A stretch of DNA of 14,682 bases, taken from contig CATLIJ010000034.1 of NCBI GenBank assembly GCA_949948825.1, forward strand, positions 1 through 14,682. Direction: 5' to 3'. Below, piece by piece: positions 1 to 5,698 of the stretch; the first letter of the stretch is position 1, and every line of letters begins with the position of its first letter. Under the pieces are notes generated by a model that ran no database searches, was not told the DNA's origin, and saw only the letters and a list, made by a program, of their open reading frames with translations. The DNA comes from an uncultured Clostridiaceae bacterium (GTDB lineage Bacteria > Bacillota > Clostridia > Lachnospirales > Lachnospiraceae). The position numbers were made by a program, and so were the translations under genes.

Positions 1-1
1 A

Positions 2-871
2 AGACTGTATGCTTTGTCAGAGCAGCCAGTGGTTTTGATGGGAGAACCAGGAACAGAGAAACGGATGCTGGCAGAGAGCATTCACAATGAGAGCAGCCGG
101 GGAAACGGGCCTTTTTTGGATGTACCTTGTGGCGGATTGTCCGGAGAACAGCAGAGAGTGACCCTGTTTGGCAGCAGGGGCGCGGTCTGGCAGGCCAACG
201 GCGGCTCCCTGCTGATTCAGGATATTCAGGAGCTGACCTGGGATAACCAGTATCGTCTGTATCAGCTGATCCGCTTTCATGTATGCCATGGAGAAGAAGC
301 GGCAAGTCTGCGGCGGGTGAATGTGCGGGTGATGGTTACTTTGGAAAAAACACCAACAAAATTTATGGCAGAAGGCAGGCTGCGCCAGGATCTTGGCTAT
401 CTTTTGTCTGGTCTGGAGCTGACCGTTCCGCCGTTTCGGGAGCGTCCGGAAGATCTGCGCCAGAAGCTGGAGGATACCATAAGGGAGTGCTGTGAGCGCT
501 ATTCCCGCTATCATGTGCTGACAGCCGGAGCAAAGAAACAGTTGCTGGAGTATTCCTGGAGGGGAAATCTGTTTCAGATTGATAGCTTTTGTGACCGGCT
601 CATTTTAACAGCAAAGAAGAGGAGTCTGGATGAGATTGTGGTGGGGAGGCTTTTAGATGAGCTGTATCCGGAAATGGAAGGTGCAGGGGCAGAAGGTGAG
701 GGAAAACCGGGGGAAGGAGAAAAGGAGGGGGATTTTGGGGAAAATGAAGAGGCAATGCGGATTGCAGATGTGCTTCGAAGGTTCGGGGGGAATCAGGAGA
801 AGGCAGCCAGGGAACTTGGGATCAGTAAGGCGACTTTGTGGAGGCGGCGGAAAAGGTATGGGATTGGGTGA
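2..871 (+). CDS. Fis-HTH / degenerate AAA+ (sigma-54-activator-like) transcriptional regulator, 3' part only
   Basis: The frame is open to the left edge, so the N-terminal sensor domain lies outside the window; a TTG at 14 is probably not the real start. The visible part has a Walker A-like GEPGTEKR (nt 41-64), a Walker B-like LLIQDIQEL in place of the usual LFLDEIGEL, the GRLRQDL segment, PPFRERPEDL, a low-complexity Gly/Glu linker (about nt 670-750), and a C-terminal Fis-type helix-turn-helix (RIADVLRRFGGNQEKAARE... SKATLWRRR, nt 758-856). In family members LFG is followed by a loop carrying GAFTGA that contacts sigma-54. Here LFGSRGAVWQANGGSLL runs straight through and that loop is absent. 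Sensor I (VTLE) and the second arginine-finger position are also changed. I infer a regulator that does not remodel sigma-54 holoenzyme and may control the downstream garR operon from a sigma-A promoter. The family (PrpR/NtrC-like) is clear; the effector is unknown. Confidence 0.85.
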   Translation, partial: RLYALSEQPVVLMGEPGTEKRMLAESIHNESSRGNGPFLDVPCGGLSGEQQRVTLFGSRGAVWQANGGSLLIQDIQELTWDNQYRLYQLIRFHVCHGEEAASLRRVNVRVMVTLEKTPTKFMAEGRLRQDLGYLLSGLELTVPPFRERPEDLRQKLEDTIRECCERYSRYHVLTAGAKKQLLEYSWRGNLFQIDSFCDRLILTAKKRSLDEIVVGRLLDELYPEMEGAGAEGEGKPGEGEKEGDFGENEEAMRIADVLRRFGGNQEKAARELGISKATLWRRRKRYGIG

Positions 872-915
872 AGACACGGTTAAAACAAAGGGAAAACGTA
901 TTTATGTTTTGTGGA

Positions 916-984
916 TGAAATTATTTGAATTGTTTTGAAATAAATATGAAATGATATTGATATATTTTGAAATTAAATTGAAAT
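916..984 (+). repeat. Helically phased array of seven TGAAAT-like hexamers
   Basis: Hexamers begin at 916 (TGAAAT), 926 (TGAATT), 936 (TGAAAT), 947 (TGAAAT), 958 (TGATAT), 968 (TGAAAT) and 979 (TGAAAT). The steps are 10, 10, 11, 11, 10 and 11 bases, a mean of 10.5, which is one B-DNA turn. A further TGAAAA starts at 1000, two turns after the last copy. All copies therefore face the same side of the helix, ending about 50 bases before the -35 box of the garR promoter. This could be intrinsically bent DNA, an extended UP-like element, or a multi-site operator for an oligomerising regulator such as the AAA+ protein encoded just upstream. The repeat and its phasing are read directly; the role is inference. 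Confidence 0.75.
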
Positions 985-1033
985 AATATAAGGTATGTAT
1001 GAAAAATCAGGGCGCTTTTGTTGGGTTTTTGTA

Positions 1034-1062
1034 TTGCCGGAAAACCGATTTCCTTTTATAAT
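1034..1062 (+). promoter_or_regulatory. Sigma-A promoter P1 of the garR operon
   Basis: TTGCCG at 1034-1039, a 17-base spacer, and a perfect TATAAT at 1057-1062; transcription would start near 1069. An inverted repeat GGAAA-ACCGA-TTTCC (1039-1053) lies between the two boxes and could be an operator. Confidence 0.65.
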
Positions 1063-1088
1063 GCCATCATAAGTAATGACGGACACCT

Positions 1089-1117
1089 TTGGAAAGAGCT
1101 GTCAGGTCAAATATAAT
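1089..1117 (+). promoter_or_regulatory. Possible second sigma-A promoter P2 of garR
   Basis: TTGGAA at 1089-1094, a 17-base spacer and a perfect TATAAT at 1112-1117. The predicted start (about 1124) leaves only about 13 bases before the garR ATG, just enough to include the GAGGG ribosome binding site (1125-1129). It would be a tandem promoter 55 bases after P1. It may be coincidental, since the region is AT-rich. Confidence 0.35.
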
Positions 1118-1136
1118 GAAAGGCGAGGGAAACAGA

Positions 1137-2021
1137 ATGAAGGTTGGATTTATTGGATTGGGAATTATGGGGCGGCCGATGGCAAAGAATCTGGTAAAGG
1201 CAGGCCATGAGGTTGTGGTGTTTGATTTTAATAAGGAAGCAGTGGAGGATCTGGTGTCCTGCGGGGCTGTGTCTGCTGCCAATGGCAAAGAGGTGGCTTC
1301 CCAGGTGGAAGTGGTGATTACCATGGTTCCCAATTCTCCTCATGTGAGAAGTGCGGTTCTTGGCAAGGATGGCGTGGCTGAAGGAGCAAAGCCAGGGCTG
1401 GTGCTGATTGATATGAGCTCCATTGACCCAACCGAGAGCAAAGCAATCGGGGAAGAGGCTGCCAAGTACGGGATTGAGATGCTGGATGCGCCTGTGTCTG
1501 GCGGTGAGCCGAAGGCAATTGACGGAACTTTGTCTGTGATGGTGGGCGGCAAGAAGGAGTTGTTTGACAAGTATTATGATATGCTGATGGTGATGGCTGG
1601 CTCTGTGGTGTATGTGGGCGAGCTGGGTTCTGGAAATGTGGCTAAGCTGGCCAATCAGATTGTGGTTGCCGTGAATATTGCCGCTGTTTCTGAGGCCCTG
1701 ACCTTTGCCAAGAAGGCGGGGACAGATCCAGAGCTGGTGTATAAGGCAATTCGGGGCGGTCTGGCAGGTTCCACGGTTATGGATGCCAAGGCTCCTATGA
1801 TTCTGGACAGAAACTTTAAGCCCGGATTCCGCATTGAACTGCATATTAAGGATTTGAATAATGCCCTGAATGCAGCCCATGCAATCAGTTCTCCTGTGCC
1901 TCTGACCGGCCAGCTGATGGAGATTATGCAGGGATTAAAGGCAGACGGATATGAGAAAGAGGATCACTGCAGCATTGTGAAGTATTATGAGAAGATTGCC
2001 AATACTACGGTGGAGTCATAA
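1137..2021 (+). CDS. garR: Tartronate semialdehyde reductase (2-hydroxy-3-oxopropionate reductase)
   Basis: This cytosolic enzyme reduces tartronate semialdehyde to D-glycerate with NAD(P)H, the step after aldol cleavage of 5-keto-4-deoxyglucarate. I chose the ATG at 1137 (294 aa) over an upstream in-frame TTG at 1089. The protein then begins directly with the Rossmann fold (MKVGFIGLGIMGRPMAKNL), matches the usual GarR length, and has GAGGG seven bases before the start. The beta-hydroxyacid dehydrogenase signatures are intact: GxGxxG at residues 7-12, the substrate-binding DAPVSGGEPKA at 117-127, and catalytic Lys170 in GNVAKLANQ. The C-terminal half (IRGGLAGSTV, NFKPGFRIELHIKDL) closely resembles E. 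coli GarR as I recall it. It is the first gene of a two-gene operon; the next gene starts 36 bases downstream. A 3-hydroxyisobutyrate dehydrogenase is the main alternative, made unlikely by garK, garD and gudD nearby. Confidence 0.93.
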   Translation: MKVGFIGLGIMGRPMAKNLVKAGHEVVVFDFNKEAVEDLVSCGAVSAANGKEVASQVEVVITMVPNSPHVRSAVLGKDGVAEGAKPGLVLIDMSSIDPTESKAIGEEAAKYGIEMLDAPVSGGEPKAIDGTLSVMVGGKKELFDKYYDMLMVMAGSVVYVGELGSGNVAKLANQIVVAVNIAAVSEALTFAKKAGTDPELVYKAIRGGLAGSTVMDAKAPMILDRNFKPGFRIELHIKDLNNALNAAHAISSPVPLTGQLMEIMQGLKADGYEKEDHCSIVKYYEKIANTTVES

Positions 2022-2056
2022 GAAGGGCAGTGTCAGGCTGACGGAAGGAGACAGGT

Positions 2057-2956
2057 ATGAATACAGATTTTATTAAGGGCGTGGTTGTTCCCATTCTGAC
2101 TCCGATTGACGCCGAAGAGCGGATTGATGAGAAGAAGCTGCGGGAGCAGGTGGATTATGTAATCCAGGGCGGAGTTTTGGGAATCCTTGCCTTTGGAAGC
2201 AACGGCGAGTTTTATGTGGTGGAAGAAGATGAGATGGAGCGGGGCCTGAAGATTATGGTAGATCAGGCGGCTGACCGTGTTCCGGTGTATTTTGGCATTG
2301 GAGCAATCAGCACAAAGAAATGTGTCCGGCTGGCCAGGATGGCAGCGGCAAACGGCGCGGCCGGAATCTCCATTCTTCAGCCAATGTTTTTAAAGCCAAC
2401 AGAGACAGAGCTTTATCTGCATTTTAAGACGATTGCAGACAGTGTTCCGGAGACGCCGGTGCTGCTCTATAACAATCCGGGGCGGGTTGGTTATACCATG
2501 TCCGGCAACCTGGTAGAGCGTCTTGCCCATGAGGTGCCTAACATTGTGGGAATGAAGGATACCAGTGGAGATATTACACAGACTGCTGAATTTATCCGGA
2601 GAACCAGAGATGTGAATTTTAAGGTGTTTGGAGGCAAGGACACATTGCTGTATGCTTCTATGTGCCATGGAGCTGTGGGCGGCGTCTGCACAGCAGCGAA
2701 TTTTATGCCGGAGCTGATCACAGATGTTTATAACAAGTACATAGCTGGTGATTGGAAAGGCTCTCTGGAGGCGCAGTTTAAACTGAACCCGGTGCGTCTG
2801 TCCATGGACGGAGCCAGCTTCCCGGTGGCTGCAAAGGATATGGCCAATCTTCGGGGACGGGATATTGGCGTTCCGTATACCCCTAATCTGGCTACGCCGG
2901 AAGGTCCGGTGCTTGATAAGATTAAGGACGAGATGAAAAAAGCAGGACTGATTTGA
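2057..2956 (+). CDS. DapA/NAL-superfamily lyase, probable 5-keto-4-deoxyglucarate aldolase
   Basis: A class I (Schiff-base) lyase of the dihydrodipicolinate synthase / N-acetylneuraminate lyase superfamily, 299 aa, a normal length for a single TIM barrel. Lys167 in GMKDTSGD is the expected imine lysine and Tyr138 in LLYNNPGRVG the conserved tyrosine; Arg143 is also kept. The 47-51 loop reads GSNGE (GTTGE in DapA). The second-tyrosine region reads QPMFLKP, so the DapA Tyr106-Tyr107 pair is Met110-Phe111, which argues against lysine biosynthesis. It follows garR (AAGGAG at 2045-2050, six bases before ATG). I infer cleavage of 5-keto-4-deoxyglucarate to pyruvate and tartronate semialdehyde, replacing the unrelated GarL. 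The alternative is a decarboxylating 5-keto-4-deoxyglucarate dehydratase (KdgD), but as I recall that group carries YQRDNA rather than YNNPGR, and no 2-oxoglutarate-semialdehyde dehydrogenase is present here. The superfamily is certain; the reaction is inferred. Confidence 0.8.
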   Translation: MNTDFIKGVVVPILTPIDAEERIDEKKLREQVDYVIQGGVLGILAFGSNGEFYVVEEDEMERGLKIMVDQAADRVPVYFGIGAISTKKCVRLARMAAANGAAGISILQPMFLKPTETELYLHFKTIADSVPETPVLLYNNPGRVGYTMSGNLVERLAHEVPNIVGMKDTSGDITQTAEFIRRTRDVNFKVFGGKDTLLYASMCHGAVGGVCTAANFMPELITDVYNKYIAGDWKGSLEAQFKLNPVRLSMDGASFPVAAKDMANLRGRDIGVPYTPNLATPEGPVLDKIKDEMKKAGLI

Positions 2957-2996
2957 CCCAATATTGATATTTATAAAAGCTACTTTACTACCATAT

Positions 2997-3033
2997 ATAA
3001 GCCGGCATTCCTTCTGGACATTTGCCGGCTTAT
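2997..3033 (+). terminator. Hairpin between the garR and garK operons
   Basis: ATAAGCCGGCA (2997-3007) pairs perfectly with TGCCGGCTTAT (3023-3033), an 11-bp stem with a 15-base loop. It lies 40 bases after the dapA-like stop. The T-rich tail is poor, so it may be a weak terminator or a 3'-end stabilising hairpin. A promoter -35 box sits inside the loop. Confidence 0.55.
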
Positions 3034-3043
3034 TGCGTATAAT
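3015..3043 (+). promoter_or_regulatory. Sigma-A promoter of the garK operon, nested in the hairpin
   Basis: TGGACA at 3015-3020 (5 of 6 to consensus), a 17-base spacer, then a perfect TATAAT at 3038-3043. The start would fall near 3050, giving a leader of only about 15 bases that still contains AAGGAGGA (3053-3060). The -35 box is in the loop and the spacer includes the right arm of the preceding hairpin. Confidence 0.65.
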
Positions 3044-3064
3044 GTTCGGTATAAGGAGGAACGT

Positions 3065-4204
3065 ATGAAATTTTTATTTGCTTCGGATTCTTTTAAGGGA
3101 ACCTTGTCTTCTGAGCAGATTATCCGTTTGCTGACCGATTCTGCCAACCGTATTTTTCCGGGCTGTGAGACCTTGGGAGTGCCGATTGCAGACGGGGGAG
3201 AGGGAACTGTAGACGCTGTGATTGCGGTGACAAAAGGGGAGATAAAATCTGTACCGGTTCACGGACCGCTGATGGAGGACACAGAAGCTTCTTATGGAAT
3301 TTTCCATGGAGATTCGGCTGTGATCGAGATGGCAGCGGCATCCGGCCTGCCCATGATTCCTGCTGAAAAGAGAAATCCCTTGAATACCACTACCTACGGA
3401 ACGGGTGAGCTGATTAAGGATGCTTTGGATGCAGGTTATCGGAAGCTTTCCATTGCCATTGGCGGAAGCGCTACGAATGATGGGGGCATGGGAGCCATGC
3501 GCGCCCTGGGAGTTCGCTTTCTGGACGGGGAGGGACATGAACTGGCAGGGGTTGGAGCGGATTTGGAAAAGGTGAGAGATATTGATTTGTCCGGGATTCA
3601 TCCAGCTGTGGCCAAAGCTCATTTTACAGTGATGTGTGATGTAAATAACCCTCTTACAGGGCCTGACGGGGCTACTTATACATTTGGAAAGCAAAAGGGC
3701 GGCACGCCGGAGATTTTAGATCAGCTGGAAGCTGGTATGAAGCAGTATGCCCAGGTGATTTTAGAAAAGCTTGGCACAGATGTGGACAAGCTTCCAGGAG
3801 CAGGGGCAGCAGGAGGACTGGGGGCAGCTCTTTGTGTGTTCCTCCATGCGGAGCTAAAATCCGGAATTGAGACAGTGCTGGATCTGATTGAGTTTGACCG
3901 GCTTTTAGAGGGCACGGACCTGGTTGTGACCGGGGAGGGGCGGATTGACTGGCAGTCAGCCTTTGGCAAGGTTCCCAGCGGAATCGGCATGCGCTGCAAA
4001 AAGAAAGGGGTTCCGGCGGTTGCAGTTGTGGGCGGCATGGGAGATGGCGCTGACAAGATTTACGAATTTGGGGTGGAGAGTATTCTGCCAACGATTAACG
4101 GAGCCATGGATATAGAAGAGGCTTTGGAGCGGGCAGAGGAATTGTATGCAAATGCTGCTGACCGTCTGTTCCGGATGGTGCGGGTTGGCATGGAAATAAA
4201 ATAA
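3065..4204 (+). CDS. garK: Glycerate 2-kinase, GarK/GlxK family
   Basis: Phosphorylates D-glycerate with ATP to give 2-phosphoglycerate, feeding the product of GarR into glycolysis. The 379-residue length matches GarK (about 381 in E. coli). Family motifs are present in order: FASDSFKGTLS (5-15), VPIADGGEGTVDA (39-51), the AAASGL...EKRNPL region, IGGSATNDGGMGAMRALG (132-149), CDVNNPLTGPDGA (191-203), FGKQKGG (207-213), PGAGAAGGLGAAL (244-256), TGEGRID (289-295) and GKVPSGI (301-307). The ATG at 3065 has AAGGAGGA four bases upstream. This is the first gene of a three-gene unit; the next gene starts 16 bases after its stop. It appears to be separately promoted from garR although the two act consecutively. 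I see no damaged motifs and am confident of the family; the 2-phosphoglycerate regiospecificity is family knowledge. Confidence 0.93.
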   Translation: MKFLFASDSFKGTLSSEQIIRLLTDSANRIFPGCETLGVPIADGGEGTVDAVIAVTKGEIKSVPVHGPLMEDTEASYGIFHGDSAVIEMAAASGLPMIPAEKRNPLNTTTYGTGELIKDALDAGYRKLSIAIGGSATNDGGMGAMRALGVRFLDGEGHELAGVGADLEKVRDIDLSGIHPAVAKAHFTVMCDVNNPLTGPDGATYTFGKQKGGTPEILDQLEAGMKQYAQVILEKLGTDVDKLPGAGAAGGLGAALCVFLHAELKSGIETVLDLIEFDRLLEGTDLVVTGEGRIDWQSAFGKVPSGIGMRCKKKGVPAVAVVGGMGDGADKIYEFGVESILPTINGAMDIEEALERAEELYANAADRLFRMVRVGMEIK

Positions 4205-4220
4205 GAAAAGGACAAATATT

Positions 4221-5129
4221 ATGGAGCTTTCCAGTCTGCTGAATCTTCAGGGAGAATTGTTTCTTCTGCTGGTAGTGGGGGCAGTGCTCCGGAAGAAAAG
4301 GATTCTTCCGGAAGCAGCAAAGGATATTTTGACGGACCTGATCCTTTATCTGGTTCTTCCCTGTAATATTATTCATTCCTTTCGCATGGAATTTAACATG
4401 GAGATCTTAAAAAGCGCTTTTGTCATATTGGCAGTCTCTGTGCTGATTCAGTTATTGTGTATGGTATTAAGCCGCACCTTATATAACAAAGAAGAAGCTG
4501 GAAGGAAAAAAGTATTTCAATATGCCACATTGGTTTCCAATGCAGGATTTATGGGAAATCCCATTGCAGAAGGGGTGTTTGGAGCCCAGGGGCTGATGTA
4601 TGCTTCTATCTATCTGGTGCCGCTCCGGATTGTTATGTGGTCTGCCGGAATTGCCTGTTTTACGGAAAGCAGCAGCACAAAAGAGGTAGTGAAAAAGGTA
4701 ATTACTCATCCATGTATTGTGGCTGTGTATATTGGGTTGGTTCTGATGATCGGACAGCTTCCTCTGCCGGAATTTTTGGGAATGACCATACAAACCGTTG
4801 GTTCCTGCACAACGCCTCTTTCCATGATTCTGATTGGGACGATTTTTGCAGATATGGAGCTGACTGGCATGGTCAGCGGGCCGGTGCTTCGGTATACCTT
4901 TGTCCGTCTGGCCGTGATTCCGGGTATTGCTTTTGCAGGATGCCGTCTTTGCGGGATTGACCGTCTGATTACTGGTGTGTCGGTTTTGCTGGCAGCCATG
5001 CCTGCGGGAAGCACTACAGCGATTCTGGCCAACAAGTATCAGGGAGATGTGGCATTTGCCACAAAATGCGTGGTGTTTTCCACATTAATGACACTGGTGA
5101 CAGTGCCTTTGTGGTGTCTGGTATTGTAA
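4221..5129 (+). CDS. AEC-family (auxin efflux carrier type) permease
   Basis: An integral membrane protein of 302 aa with about ten hydrophobic segments, as in the AEC family (Mem_trans domain). Visible marks are the N-terminal GELFLLLVVGAVLRKKRILP, then LPCNIIHSF in the next segment, VSNAGFMGNPIAEGVFG in the middle, CTTPLSMILIGTIFAD, and the C-terminal LLAAMPAGSTTAILANKYQGDVAFA. These glycine/proline-rich breaks are typical of the family. AEC members studied in bacteria include malate and malonate carriers, so a hydroxy- or dicarboxylate substrate is plausible. Its place directly after garK (16-base gap, AAAAGGA before the ATG) suggests it moves a hexarate, glycerate or another sugar acid across the membrane. 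The direction and substrate are inference. A separate transporter (TctAB) accompanies gudD, so the locus would have two uptake or export routes. Confidence 0.85.
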   Translation: MELSSLLNLQGELFLLLVVGAVLRKKRILPEAAKDILTDLILYLVLPCNIIHSFRMEFNMEILKSAFVILAVSVLIQLLCMVLSRTLYNKEEAGRKKVFQYATLVSNAGFMGNPIAEGVFGAQGLMYASIYLVPLRIVMWSAGIACFTESSSTKEVVKKVITHPCIVAVYIGLVLMIGQLPLPEFLGMTIQTVGSCTTPLSMILIGTIFADMELTGMVSGPVLRYTFVRLAVIPGIAFAGCRLCGIDRLITGVSVLLAAMPAGSTTAILANKYQGDVAFATKCVVFSTLMTLVTVPLWCLVL

Positions 5130-5144
5130 AACAGGGAGGAAAAG

Positions 5145-5564
5145 ATGGAATATAAACAGTTGGGGAATCATTATGTGATGCGGGTGGAACCAGGAGAGGA
5201 GATCCTGGAGAAGCTCCGGGAGCTGTGTGAAAAGGAAAAGATTCAGGTTGGCTCTGCTGTGGGACTGGGAGCAGCAAACCGGGCAGTGGTAGGCCTTTTT
5301 GACACTGTGCATAAGGTTTATAAGAAAAAGGAACTGACCGGACCAATGGAAATCACTTCTTTGGTGGGGAATATTTCCACCAGGGAGGGAGAGGTTTATC
5401 TGCATTTTCATGTGAATCTGTGTGATGAGGAGATGCGGATTTGGGGCGGGCATATGAATGCGTGTTATGTGTCTGCCACGGCTGAGATTACGGTGACAAA
5501 GCTGGAGGGAACCATTGAGCGGAGGATGGATGAGAAAATCGGGCTGAATCTGTATCAGTTTTAA
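5145..5564 (+). CDS. PPC / DUF296 domain protein
   Basis: A small soluble protein of 139 aa that is almost entirely one PPC (DUF296) domain, the fold also found after AT-hooks in plants. Seen here are the N-terminal LGNHYVMRVEPGEEILEKLRELC, the AVGLGAANRAVVGLFD turn, and the histidine cluster LHFHVNL (His87, His89) with GGHM (His103), which in this family lines a metal- or ligand-binding cleft. There is no AT-hook. Bacterial single-domain members are usually trimers of unknown function, so DNA binding should not be assumed. It is the last gene of the garK unit, 15 bases after the permease with an AGGGAGGA-like site, and is closed by a strong terminator. I infer an accessory or sensor role for a sugar-acid metabolite; no reaction can be assigned. 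Confidence 0.85.
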   Translation: MEYKQLGNHYVMRVEPGEEILEKLRELCEKEKIQVGSAVGLGAANRAVVGLFDTVHKVYKKKELTGPMEITSLVGNISTREGEVYLHFHVNLCDEEMRIWGGHMNACYVSATAEITVTKLEGTIERRMDEKIGLNLYQF

Positions 5565-5572
5565 CTGATTGG

Positions 5573-5633
5573 AAAAAAAGATGAACAAGCAAGGCAGGGA
5601 TGACACTTTTGCCTTGCTTGTTCATCTTTTTTT
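5573..5633. terminator. Strong bidirectional intrinsic terminator
   Basis: The left arm 5573-5595 (seven A, then GATGAACAAGCAAGGC) pairs perfectly with 5611-5633 (GCCTTGCTTGTTCATC, then T's), about 23 bp with a 15-base loop. A T-tract follows the stem on + and on the opposite strand, so it can stop transcription both ways. It closes the garK-AEC-PPC unit and shows that the long open frame beginning at 5600 cannot be the start of the MATE gene. Confidence 0.92.
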
Positions 5634-5640
5634 TCATCTC

Positions 5641-5669
5641 TTGTTTTATGGAGGATAACGTGATAGAAT
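5641..5669 (+). promoter_or_regulatory. Extended -10 promoter of the MATE gene
   Basis: TTGTTT at 5641-5646, a 17-base spacer, then TGA-TAGAAT with the -10 at 5664-5669 and the TG of an extended -10 at 5661-5662. Transcription would start near 5676, after the alternative ATG at 5648, supporting translation from 5699. Confidence 0.6.
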
Positions 5670-5698
5670 CAGTTTTATTACTTTGGAGGATAGAACTT

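Larger units (their letters stand above)
872..1136. other. AT-rich control region upstream of garR
   Basis: This gene-free stretch separates the regulator from garR. It holds a helically phased TGAAAT-type array (916-984), a well-matched sigma-A promoter (1034-1062), a possible second promoter (1089-1117) and the garR ribosome binding site. I see no terminator hairpin after the regulator stop, so read-through from the regulator into garR is possible. Confidence 0.7.

Noticed and set aside
686..740. Run of five G-tracts on the + strand, a possible G-quadruplex.
   Set aside because: Some loops are 10-13 bases, too long for a standard motif, and the region encodes the Gly/Glu-rich linker of the regulator, which explains the G content.
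1023..1038. Possible sigma-54 (-24/-12) promoter: GG followed ten bases later by GC in TTGC.
   Set aside because: Only GG and TTGC match; the CAC after GG is absent. The same TTGC belongs to a better sigma-A promoter (TTGCCG, 17, TATAAT), and the adjacent regulator lacks the GAFTGA loop.
1107..1880. Long open frame on the minus strand opposite garR (and similar ones opposite garD and gudD).
   Set aside because: These are reverse-frame shadows of real genes: histidine- and serine-rich, with no recognisable domain and no plausible ribosome site.
5600..5698. In-frame N-terminal extension of the MATE protein.
   Set aside because: It begins in the loop of a strong terminator and upstream of the predicted promoter; the ATG at 5699 has a good ribosome site and gives a normal MATE length.
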